Both the position numbers and the translations under genes were made by a program. A stretch of 9,976 nt of DNA from DAIOSQ01 sp036752465 (lineage in GTDB: Bacteria; Pseudomonadota; Gammaproteobacteria; Legionellales; Legionellaceae). The stretch spans positions 1 to 9,976 of the forward strand of contig DAIOSQ010000072.1 of NCBI GenBank assembly GCA_036752465.1, in the 5' to 3' direction. Below, in pieces: positions 1 through 6,788 of this stretch (positions are counted from its first letter, which is position 1; each line of letters opens with the position of its first letter). The notes below the pieces were generated by a model. It did no database searches, was not told the origin of the DNA, and was given only the letters and a program-made list of their open reading frames with translations.

Positions 1-1396
1 CGTCACGCGAGCAGCAGAGCCGCGCGCGCCTGAATGGCTATGGCAAACTTCAGTGCCTATTCTTGGCATTTGTTACGGTATGCAAACCATGGCCGTGCAG
101 TTAGGTGGCGCGGTGAGCCCGTCTTCATTGCGAGAATTTGGTTATGCGGAGGTTACAGTCACGGCGCAAACCTCTTTATTTGAAGGTCTTTGCGATCGCG
201 CTGATAAACAAGGGCGCCAACAATTAGATGCGTGGATGAGTCACGGTGATAGCGTTACAGTATTGCCTGCAGGTTTTGTTTGCACAGGTGCTTCAGCCAA
301 TTCACCCATAGCCGCTATGTCGAATGAAGCGCGCCGATGGTTTGGTGTGCAATTTCATCCTGAAGTTAACCATACCCCGCAAGGATTTGCCCTGTTAACA
401 CGCTTTGTGTTGGATATCTGTGGTGCGCAGCCCACTTGGACCAGCGAACACATCGTCGACAAAACGCTACGGCGTATAGTTCAACAAGTTGGGTCTGACA
501 AAGTCTTGCTAGGGTTGTCTGGGGGCGTTGACTCTTCGGTGGTTGCGGCCCTGCTGCATAAAGCCATTGGTGCACAGTTGGTGTGTGTGTTTGTTGACAC
601 TGGACTATTGCGCTTGCATGAAGCGCGTGATGCTTTGGCCATGTTTCGTCAGCATATGGGGATTACTGTGATTGCGGTGAACAAGGCAGATCTCTTTTTG
701 GCCGCGCTGGCTGGGGTCACGTGTCCCGAAGCCAAACGAAAAATCATTGGTAAGCTATTTGTGGATGTGTTTGAAGCAGAGGCAAACAAACTTGAAGGCG
801 TGCGTTGGTTGGCGCAAGGCACCATATATCCAGATGTGATTGAATCCGCTGGCAAAGAATTACATGGCAAAGCGGATGTCATCAAATCACATCACAATGT
901 AGGTGGGCTGCCGCAACATATGCAGTTGCAATTACTGGAACCCATCCGCGAACTGTTTAAAGATGAAGTTCGCAAAATAGGTCTTGAGCTTGGTTTACCA
1001 CGTGACATGGTCTATAGGCATCCTTTTCCAGGCCCTGGTCTTGGTGTCCGTATCTTGGGTGAGGTGAATCAAGAAAGGGCAGATATTCTGCGTCAAGCTG
1101 ATGCTATTTTTATTCAAGCCCTGCGTGAACATGATTTATATGACAAAGTCAGTCAGGCATTTGCAGTGTTTTTACCCGTAAAAAGCGTTGGTGTCATGGG
1201 GGATGGTAGACGTTATGATTATGTGATTTGTTTACGAGCGGTCGAAACCAATGACTTTATGACGGCAACTTGGGCCGAATTACCGTGGAGCTTTTTGGCC
1301 CATGTTTCTAACAAAATCATTAACGAAGTCAAAGGCATATCTCGAGTTACTTACGATATTTCCAGCAAACCGCCAGCTACGATTGAGTGGGAATGA
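1..1396 (+). CDS. guaA: GMP synthase (glutamine-hydrolysing), 5'-truncated by window edge
   Basis: GuaA makes GMP from XMP, ATP and glutamine in the cytoplasm, the last step of de novo guanine nucleotide synthesis. The frame is open from base 2 and shows 464 residues; against the 525-residue E. coli protein about 61 N-terminal residues lie outside the window. The GTG at 53 is an internal Val codon, because recognisable GuaA sequence (PRAPEWLW) precedes it in frame. Visible landmarks: the glutaminase nucleophile Cys in GICYGMQT (codon 71-73), its His and Glu partners in FHPEV (356-364), the ATP-binding P-loop SGGVDSS (518-538), then KSHHNVGGLP, RHPFPGPGLGVR and the family's usual ending KPPATIEWE. 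No lesion is seen in the visible part. The stop overlaps the tadA start, so the two are probably cotranscribed and translationally coupled. The promoter is upstream and not visible. Confidence 0.98.
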   Translation, partial: VTRAAEPRAPEWLWQTSVPILGICYGMQTMAVQLGGAVSPSSLREFGYAEVTVTAQTSLFEGLCDRADKQGRQQLDAWMSHGDSVTVLPAGFVCTGASANSPIAAMSNEARRWFGVQFHPEVNHTPQGFALLTRFVLDICGAQPTWTSEHIVDKTLRRIVQQVGSDKVLLGLSGGVDSSVVAALLHKAIGAQLVCVFVDTGLLRLHEARDALAMFRQHMGITVIAVNKADLFLAALAGVTCPEAKRKIIGKLFVDVFEAEANKLEGVRWLAQGTIYPDVIESAGKELHGKADVIKSHHNVGGLPQHMQLQLLEPIRELFKDEVRKIGLELGLPRDMVYRHPFPGPGLGVRILGEVNQERADILRQADAIFIQALREHDLYDKVSQAFAVFLPVKSVGVMGDGRRYDYVICLRAVETNDFMTATWAELPWSFLAHVSNKIINEVKGISRVTYDISSKPPATIEWE

Positions 1397-1842
1397 ATCA
1401 TACGATATGGATGCAAAAAGCTTTGGATTTGGCAAAACATGCGCAGTCTATAGGTGAAGTACCGGTGGGTGCGGTCTTGGTTAACGCGCAGCAAGAAATG
1501 ATAGGATGTGGCTGGAATCAGGTGCAACACACGCATGATCCCACGGCACATGCGGAAGTGGTTGCAATAAGAAACGCCGCAGTGGCATTAAGCAATTATC
1601 GGTTGCCCAATACTACGTTGTACGTCACGCTCGAGCCATGCTGCATGTGTGCTGCGGCCATGGTGCAGGCAAGAATTGGCCGGTTGGTGTTTGCAACTCG
1701 TGACTGGTCGCAAGGGGCAGCAGGTTCTGTCTTTAATTTATTAAAAGGATATCCCTTAAATCACCAAGTGCAGATTGATGAAGCGGTGTTGCAACCAGAA
1801 AGCGCGCGGCTGCTACGAGATTTCTTTCACAGTAAGCGTTAG
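1393..1842 (+). CDS. tadA: tRNA-specific adenosine deaminase TadA
   Basis: TadA deaminates A34 to inosine in the anticodon of tRNA-Arg(ACG), allowing one tRNA to read CGU, CGC and CGA. The 149-residue product has the cytidine/deoxycytidylate deaminase zinc site: HAE at residues 53-55 (His ligand and proton-shuttle Glu) within DPTAHAE, and PCCMC at 82-86, with Cys83 and Cys86 as the other ligands. EVPVGAVLV (22-30), YVTLEPC and GAAGS (109-113 region) also match E. coli TadA. Length is near the family norm of about 150-170; the C-terminal tail is shorter than in E. coli. I chose ATG 1393, which overlaps the guaA stop as ATGA; GTG at 1387 in the same frame would add two residues and is less likely. 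GAG at 1385-1387 could serve as a weak Shine-Dalgarno. The 77 bases after the stop separate it from a convergent gene and show no convincing stem plus T-run terminator. Confidence 0.96.
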   Translation: MNHTIWMQKALDLAKHAQSIGEVPVGAVLVNAQQEMIGCGWNQVQHTHDPTAHAEVVAIRNAAVALSNYRLPNTTLYVTLEPCCMCAAAMVQARIGRLVFATRDWSQGAAGSVFNLLKGYPLNHQVQIDEAVLQPESARLLRDFFHSKR

Positions 1843-1919
1843 TCTAGCGTGTTAGCGAATGCATGCTCGTGGTTTGAAGCTAGCCAAACGGGGGACAAGT
1901 ATTAGGCTGTATGAACAGG

Positions 1920-2414
1920 TTAAGTAAGCCTCCGGTGCGCATTGCGCTGAGATTCCAGTTCCAGATCTTCTGTAAGCTGTTTGCCTGCTAAGGGGGTTAT
2001 ATCTACTCGCCTACGTGTTGACCAAATAAACATTTGCGTACAATAACTTATCAAACAGCAAGTTGCACATTGCTCACAGGCTTGCTGATAGATCGTTTGT
2101 TGTGCAGGTGGCATGGTTTCTGCTGCGGAGATTTTCTGCTTGCCAAATGTTAAATGCTTTGATTTGATGGGTTGGTCCTGGTTGGCAGCTGGAGGCATGC
2201 AGCTGAGTGTAATGCCAGGAGGCTCCCTGCTTTGTACGCTTACAAGTGCAGTCCGGTCAGTGGACTCCATCAAAGTGGTTGCTGTTTTGCTTTTACCCTG
2301 TGGAGCTGTGGCCATAAAAAGCTCTGTCATCTGTTGGTCCACTGCCCTGATCATCTGGTCGTGTGTAGCGCATTGTAATGACCAACAGTTCGCAGGTTTT
2401 TCATAGCTTTCCAT
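1920..2414 (-). CDS. Hypothetical protein with a cysteine cluster
   Basis: This is an unrecognised protein of 164 residues if it starts at ATG 2414. A TTG at 2435 in the same frame would give 171, and a TAA sits immediately upstream of that TTG, so the frame cannot extend further. The sequence is polar and rich in Gln, Thr, Ala, Pro and Ser; I see no signal peptide or membrane helix. A cluster CEQCATCC followed by a Cys five residues later lies at about residues 113-125, a possible metal-binding or disulfide site. The last 30 residues are charged. It overlaps the 3' end of the upstream minus-strand gene by 14 bases in another frame, so the two are probably an operon, or possibly one gene broken by a frameshift. 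No clear Shine-Dalgarno precedes either start. Existence is likely but not certain, since the opposite strand also has open frames here. Confidence 0.55.
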   Translation of the reverse strand: MESYEKPANCWSLQCATHDQMIRAVDQQMTELFMATAPQGKSKTATTLMESTDRTALVSVQSREPPGITLSCMPPAANQDQPIKSKHLTFGKQKISAAETMPPAQQTIYQQACEQCATCCLISYCTQMFIWSTRRRVDITPLAGKQLTEDLELESQRNAHRRLT

Positions 2415-2826
2415 GCTTGCATTGCTTGCCTGCAATTAAGGTTAATAATGAAGGTTGGATGCGTTGGATGATATGGTCAGCAACTGCGGTCACTGCAGAG
2501 CCAGCGGTCTGCCCTAAATTTGCCTCGATCACCAAAGCTTTGCGATCTGTTGCCGTGATAAAATGCTCGAGGAAATCTTGCAAGTCATAGGTATCTTCTG
2601 TCAGACGGGTGCAATTGATATTGCTGATAATTTTGATGATGTTGGTGGCAGCGTGATAGATGGTTGCAATAACCGCATAATCTAGTGGCATATCGCCATC
2701 AACTGAGGGCAAGGCGGCGAGGTGTTTATCCATTTGCGCCTTGGCTCTGTGTGCGATTAATTTAGTCGCGGACACTTTGTCATGTAACACACAAATAAAT
2801 ATATTTTTCATGGCTTGAAGTCTCAT
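2401..2826 (-). CDS. Hypothetical protein, predicted helical
   Basis: This is an unrecognised 141-residue protein. ATG 2826 is the longest start; ATG 2811 (product starting MKNIFICVL, 136 residues) is also possible and has GAGA nine bases upstream, while the first start has no clear ribosome site. The composition looks like a real soluble protein: alternating hydrophobic and charged positions suggest several helices, notably at about residues 48-70 (DYAVIATIYHAATNIIKIIS) and 81-130. There is no obvious signal peptide, Cys pair or catalytic motif. It is divergent from the large + strand gene at 3035 and overlaps the start of the next minus-strand gene. Two stretches (around residues 49-70 and 81-104) vaguely resemble helical motifs in the repeat units of that large protein, which hints at a shared origin or function but is well below proof. 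Confidence 0.65.
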   Translation of the reverse strand: MRLQAMKNIFICVLHDKVSATKLIAHRAKAQMDKHLAALPSVDGDMPLDYAVIATIYHAATNIIKIISNINCTRLTEDTYDLQDFLEHFITATDRKALVIEANLGQTAGSAVTAVADHIIQRIQPSLLTLIAGKQCKHGKL

Positions 2827-3034
2827 GTAACAGCAGTTTTCTAGACGGCGAAGTGCGTATAGAGGTAGAGCTGTATTGTGCCGACCGCTCAGATCTTACA
2901 TCATTATTAGTGACAGCCTGTAGGTATATTCGCACAAATTTACTACCATGTACAGAAACAACCACCCACTTGGTAAGCGTTGCTCCTTAATATTTGGTCT
3001 ACAATATAACTATGAGATTTTTTGGAGAACAATT
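2827..3034. promoter_or_regulatory. Divergent intergenic region
   Basis: These 208 bases separate the minus-strand small genes from the large + strand gene, so promoters for both directions should lie here. The only rightward candidate I can point to is TTGCTC at 2980-2985 and TATAAC at 3005-3010, with a long 19-base spacer, about 25 bases before the start codon at 3035. The match is weak. No convincing leftward promoter, operator palindrome or terminator was recognised. The frame of the large gene is open back to ATG 2948, so part of this region could be coding if that upstream start were used, but the ribosome site favours 3035. Confidence 0.35.
3024..3028 (+). promoter_or_regulatory. Ribosome binding site deciding the start of the large gene
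   Basis: GGAGA lies six bases before ATG 3035. The earlier in-frame ATG at 2948 has no purine-rich site at the right distance, and the 29 residues it would add do not resemble a signal peptide. This supports a 1187-residue product rather than 1216. Confidence 0.75.
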
Positions 3035-6000
3035 ATGCCTGCTGCAAAACAGACAGAAAAGCGGTCGGTTGCGACTGACCATGAGCGCGGCTTGGAAGCA
3101 CAGCGCATAAAAAATTTATTCATAGAATTGCCAAGCTTGAAGACCAAGATCAGCAAAATTAGCAATCAAAAAACGCGATCGGCTGGTGAGATATCACTGC
3201 TTGCACAACTGTGGCAAGATTTGCAAAAAAAACTGCGTGCTGCTGAAACTGCATTGGCGGAGAATGCTGAGCCAGCATTATTTTTAGATGACCAAAAAAC
3301 TTTGGCGATGATGCACAAGTTTGTCGACAGCAAACAGCACAAGATTGCCAGTATCTTAAATACCCCACCAACGAAAACTGAAATACCAGCAGTCACTGTT
3401 GATAAGGCTTCGTCTGATGGGTTGCTCGCCACGGATGGCTCTGATCAGACGAGCAGCGTTCGCAGTGAGCCGGTTTCATGGATGACTTCGACCACTGAGT
3501 TGAGTGAATCTAGCAAATCTCTGTCAACCGCCTCAACCAGATCAGGGGAACCTAACCAGAAATCTTCACCTAAAACGACACAAAAAGTAACGATCGTTGA
3601 GCTTGAGGCACTGGATAGTGAACAAAGTTGGTTCGATCGAGTGGCTGTGGAAACAAACCGCGCGCAACAACAAGAAATTGCGCGACATGCCTTGCTTTGG
3701 CTGTTTACTGAAAAGTCCGATAAGACACAAATCAACGGCTCCTTAAGTTATTTATTGCCATACGCTTATCCGAAGTATTTTGCGCAAAAGGATGGGCATT
3801 TAAGAGCAGTCGGACCTTATGCCGAGGATTTTTCGCGACTATTTAAGAGCGATGGCGATGGGATTATAGTGGACTGCCAGCTGCTGGATGATGCGGCTAT
3901 GGACGAAATGGCCATCAAAATGAGGGAAAACAAGGAATTAATGCTTATCCTTAAATTATGCCGGGCGATGGTCAGACAGCAGACTCAAGCATGCACTGTT
4001 GATCACTTAACCCCCATTATAGATACCTGTGTAGAACTTATATCTGTCCTGAGTAACAAATCACTGGTCAGCATAGGCAAAGCACAGGCTGTGATGCAAA
4101 TGATTGGATTTGCTGCCGGATTTGCTCGAAATGCCGCCAGTGATCAACAGGTATTGCGCGTAAGTCATTTGCTGGAACAGCCATTTGCGCATGATACGCC
4201 TGCCACAGTTAAGTTTAAGAGCTGGTTGGCTGATAAATTACAAAACTCACCGCAGCTGCAGCTTAGCTTACCGACTGCGCTGATTCAAGATTGGCGCCCA
4301 GCACCTCCCATGATCGCTCGATATTTGCAAGCCATGGATAGTTGGCGTGATGTGGCGTGTGGCCAGTTAAATAGTCCACAGGATAGTGTGCAATATCCAC
4401 CAGCCTTGCTCAAAAAAGAACGTGAATTGGTCTATCAGTTGCACGAACTTTTTACGATTAATGCTAAGTTAGTATGGCATATGTATGAGGCAAAAGAGAT
4501 TATCTGCTCGCGTTTGCAAGATGCAGCGCTTTATGGATTATCGATAGAAGATCAACAACAATTGCGTCAGTATGCGGTGGATGCTGAAACTTTCTGTGCA
4601 AAATATGAAGCATGGCTGCAGGCTTTTCCTGCGCCAACAGCGCAGCAAAATGTTCGCGATATCATCAAGCAGTTGCCTGATATGATAGAAAGTCCACTAT
4701 TTAGAAATTTTCTTAGTGTCAAAGAGAATTTGAAAGTCTATGATTTTTTTTCCAGGATTGATGCGCAGTATCATGGTTTATTGTGCACCCGGTCCGCAGT
4801 GAACGGCGGTGATTTGGAACAACGTTTTGGTAGGCAACTGGAAACTTATGCGGATACTGTCAAAGAATCTTTTGCTAAGTTGCATTTGCATGTGAACAGC
4901 ATCGAAAAAACAATGGTTGCTGCAAGTCAAGCCGCCAACAAGCAGACGATAGGCATGAAGATATACTTGCCAACATTTTTGAGCAAGTTGTCGACCGCTT
5001 TTGCCATTATTCACCAGCAGGGGCTTGGTCAAAATATTGCACTTGCTCCGTATGCGGGCGAACAACGAGCTGAACAAGAATTAAGTAAACATAATAACCC
5101 GCAACAAGCAGCCCTACTGGCCTTGATGGCAGTGTATGCCGATAGTGAAAAAAATGCATCACATAAAAGTATAGGATCACAAGCTTATTTAAGTGCTTAT
5201 TTAAAGAAGATATTGCCAGTGGCTTTTCCCACAAGATTTGCTAGCAAGGATGGGGTGCTTTGTGTGCTGCCGGAGGCAGACAACGCATTGATCACTGCGG
5301 CTTTAGGGCCGGATTTAACCTTGCCCAGCGCGTTTGATTCAGTAAAATTGTTGGCCTTAGCGCAACAATTTCCACAAGAATCTCAGGTATGGTCGTATTT
5401 ATTGAGTTTAAAACCAGTGGATACAACATTTTCATTGGATGATAAGTTGAGTGCTTGTATGCAGGTCCTGTATGCGATTTCACAAAAAAAACTGGTAACT
5501 TCAGCCAAATTTGAAAATGCTTTACAGCTGATCTACTATGCAGTGCAAGAGTCCAAACCTTATCAGCCGTGTTATCTGCTCAGTACACATGTCACCGCTC
5601 CAAGCCAAAATAGCGTGCAGTTACGTGTGGTTGGCGATCACATTCAATACCGAGTGATGGATGCCTGCTACCAAATGCAAGAAGCCACTGTTTCTATGCA
5701 AGCATTGGATATACCGAAGAAAGACATAAAAATGTTGTGTGCGCTGCAAGCGGCTGCGGCGATAGCTGCTGATCCAGCGGGTCATGGGGTTACTGATGAA
5801 TTTTTACAAAAATATCTGCAATTCACTCCGGCAAAGCTTGCTGATTTGCGTGCGCAAAACAATCAAAAAATTCCACTGACGGAGATATTAAATCGTGCTT
5901 ATTTTACCTCAGCGCAGCTTAAAGAAGCGCAAAATGTAGGCGCTGATTATGATCAGCTGATGATGACTTACCTGGATCTGTATTTTGCAAAAATATTAGC

Positions 6001-6598
6001 AATTAGCCATAAAAACGGCCACACTTTTGACAAGCCGTTGACTGCTATTGGTGAGATTCAAGCATTATTTGCTGATAGTCCATTACAAAATCCACAACAA
6101 GAAGAAATTCGTGGCTGGTTACGCAGAGAGTATGCGCTAAAGCATCCTGAAATTGCTACGCATGTGCGCACTGTGATTGATGACTTGTGCCAAGGTCAAG
6201 AGCACGTTTCAAACAAGCAGCTGCCACCAGCGGCAACAGCACAAAACCCCTTCATGGCGTTTTTCAGTTATATCTCGCAAATAATCACACACTGGATCTA
6301 TGATTTAACTGCACCAGCCCCCGTGCATAAAAGCCACGTGCCACCCGAACCAACCAAGCATGCGCAATCTTCGGCAAGCAAAGAGCAGGCAAGCGATTCG
6401 GATCTAGGTCACAGTTCGGACTGGTATATGTTGAAAGTGCTTAATTTTAGTAAACGCACAGCATCGACTGGTTCAGTGCTAAGCCAGAAATCTAAGCGAA
6501 ATACTGCTCAAGATATTGATGAACAAGACTTGCAAAATAATCCTGCTGTTCCCAAGCCAAGAGCTGCTGAAGATTATAATAAGCAGGGTGATCGCTGA
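3035..6598 (+). CDS. Very large hypothetical protein with internal duplication; candidate secreted or host-directed protein
   Basis: This 1187-residue protein belongs to no family I recognise. Layout: residues 20-110, charged helical region; 111-200, Ser/Thr/Pro-rich and probably disordered; 211-362, helical unit 1; 363-640, mainly helical middle region; 690-837, helical unit 2, clearly related to unit 1; 838-1060, further helical sequence holding a possible third partial copy; 1073-1090, a hydrophobic patch (MAFFSYISQIITHWIY); and 1095-1187, a polar Ser/Lys/Glu/Gln-rich tail. There is no N-terminal signal peptide and no visible catalytic motif. The absence of a Sec signal, the disordered linker and tail, and the orphan status fit a substrate of a type IV or similar secretion system, but no secretion genes or specific signal are visible, so this is inference. 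Alternatives are a cytoskeletal or scaffold-like cytoplasmic protein. It stands alone transcriptionally: divergent from its left neighbours and separated by 190 bases from the efflux operon. The uninterrupted frame of 3.5 kb and the good ribosome site make the gene itself secure. Confidence 0.93.
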   Translation: MPAAKQTEKRSVATDHERGLEAQRIKNLFIELPSLKTKISKISNQKTRSAGEISLLAQLWQDLQKKLRAAETALAENAEPALFLDDQKTLAMMHKFVDSKQHKIASILNTPPTKTEIPAVTVDKASSDGLLATDGSDQTSSVRSEPVSWMTSTTELSESSKSLSTASTRSGEPNQKSSPKTTQKVTIVELEALDSEQSWFDRVAVETNRAQQQEIARHALLWLFTEKSDKTQINGSLSYLLPYAYPKYFAQKDGHLRAVGPYAEDFSRLFKSDGDGIIVDCQLLDDAAMDEMAIKMRENKELMLILKLCRAMVRQQTQACTVDHLTPIIDTCVELISVLSNKSLVSIGKAQAVMQMIGFAAGFARNAASDQQVLRVSHLLEQPFAHDTPATVKFKSWLADKLQNSPQLQLSLPTALIQDWRPAPPMIARYLQAMDSWRDVACGQLNSPQDSVQYPPALLKKERELVYQLHELFTINAKLVWHMYEAKEIICSRLQDAALYGLSIEDQQQLRQYAVDAETFCAKYEAWLQAFPAPTAQQNVRDIIKQLPDMIESPLFRNFLSVKENLKVYDFFSRIDAQYHGLLCTRSAVNGGDLEQRFGRQLETYADTVKESFAKLHLHVNSIEKTMVAASQAANKQTIGMKIYLPTFLSKLSTAFAIIHQQGLGQNIALAPYAGEQRAEQELSKHNNPQQAALLALMAVYADSEKNASHKSIGSQAYLSAYLKKILPVAFPTRFASKDGVLCVLPEADNALITAALGPDLTLPSAFDSVKLLALAQQFPQESQVWSYLLSLKPVDTTFSLDDKLSACMQVLYAISQKKLVTSAKFENALQLIYYAVQESKPYQPCYLLSTHVTAPSQNSVQLRVVGDHIQYRVMDACYQMQEATVSMQALDIPKKDIKMLCALQAAAAIAADPAGHGVTDEFLQKYLQFTPAKLADLRAQNNQKIPLTEILNRAYFTSAQLKEAQNVGADYDQLMMTYLDLYFAKILAISHKNGHTFDKPLTAIGEIQALFADSPLQNPQQEEIRGWLRREYALKHPEIATHVRTVIDDLCQGQEHVSNKQLPPAATAQNPFMAFFSYISQIITHWIYDLTAPAPVHKSHVPPEPTKHAQSSASKEQASDSDLGHSSDWYMLKVLNFSKRTASTGSVLSQKSKRNTAQDIDEQDLQNNPAVPKPRAAEDYNKQGDR
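3665..4120 (+). repeat. Protein-level repeat unit 1 in the large gene
   Basis: Residues 211-362 of the large protein match residues 690-837. The strongest block is residues 235-256 (GSLSYLLPYAYP then KYFAQKDGHL), with 11 of 22 identities to 721-742 without gaps, counted by eye. A second block at 339-357 (LSNKSLVSIGKAQAVMQMI) has 7 of 19 identities to 815-833. The blocks occur in the same order with similar spacing. The similarity is at protein level, with no obvious DNA repeat, so the duplication is old. Confidence 0.75.
5102..5545 (+). repeat. Protein-level repeat unit 2 in the large gene
   Basis: Residues 690-837 form the second copy. AYLKKILPVAFP then TRFASKDGVL (721-742) corresponds to 235-256 of unit 1, and ISQKKLVTSAKFENALQLI (815-833) to 339-357. 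Both copies begin with a Gln-rich helix (QQEIARHALLWL and QQAALLALMAV). Unit 2 has a few extra residues before the KDG block and lacks a short stretch after it. Confidence 0.75.
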
Positions 6599-6667
6599 GC
6601 TTGGTTGACAGCTACGCTTCTGCGGGAGGCGGCGAAAATTTTTGTAGTGTTTCCATTGGGTCAGAGA

Positions 6668-6768
6668 TTGAACGGTATAGTGTGCTTGTTGTAAAGAGTT
6701 ACGAGCAGTTACCTGCCAAAATCAATTGCAGGTTTTGGCTTTGTCAGTTATGGTAATCTAAGAATATT
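6668..6768 (+). promoter_or_regulatory. Candidate promoters for the efflux operon
   Basis: Two sigma-70-like pairs precede the operon. TTGTCA (6741-6746, five of six consensus bases) and AATATT (6763-6768, four of six) have a 16-base spacer and would give a very short leader. TTGAAC (6668-6673) and TGTAAA (6690-6695), also with a 16-base spacer, would place the alternative hairpins in the transcript. Neither is strong. The whole gap between the large gene and the adaptor gene is 190 bases and shows no open frame worth reporting. No operator-like palindrome or neighbouring regulator gene is visible. Confidence 0.35.
6711..6739 (+). terminator. Overlapping alternative hairpins (possible weak terminator or leader attenuator)
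   Basis: Two stems share bases and exclude each other. ACCTGC (6711-6716) pairs with GCAGGT (6728-6733), and GCCAAAA (6715-6721) pairs with TTTTGGC (6733-6739). Each loop is 11 bases. The second stem is followed by only TTTG, a poor T-run, so a canonical intrinsic terminator of the large gene is doubtful. If transcription starts upstream (see the candidate at 6668-6695), the structure would sit in the leader of the efflux operon. The function is inferred from structure alone. Confidence 0.4.
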
Positions 6769-6788
6769 CGTTAGATACATTGTAACTG

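Noticed and set aside
1..52. GC-rich first bases as a foreign junction or assembly break before guaA
   Set aside because: The frame is open and the translation (PRAPEWLW) aligns with GuaA, so this is ordinary guaA coding sequence.
1843..1919. GTTTG/CAAAC inverted repeat around GCTAGC as a bidirectional terminator between convergent genes
   Set aside because: The stem is only five base pairs with no T-run on either side, so it is too weak to call.
2354..2425. Third-frame short ORF on the minus strand inside the overlap, with AGG six bases before an ATG
   Set aside because: It encodes only 23 residues before a stop and would lie across two longer frames. The ribosome-site match is short and probably chance.
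2113..2590. Plus-strand open frames opposite the two small minus-strand genes
   Set aside because: They overlap each other and the longer minus-strand frames, have no ribosome site I can point to, and their translations are rich in Cys, Trp and Leu, as expected from an antisense shadow.
2948..3034. Upstream start for the large protein at ATG 2948
   Set aside because: There is no Shine-Dalgarno there, whereas GGAGA sits six bases before ATG 3035. The added 29 residues show no signal peptide or conserved look.
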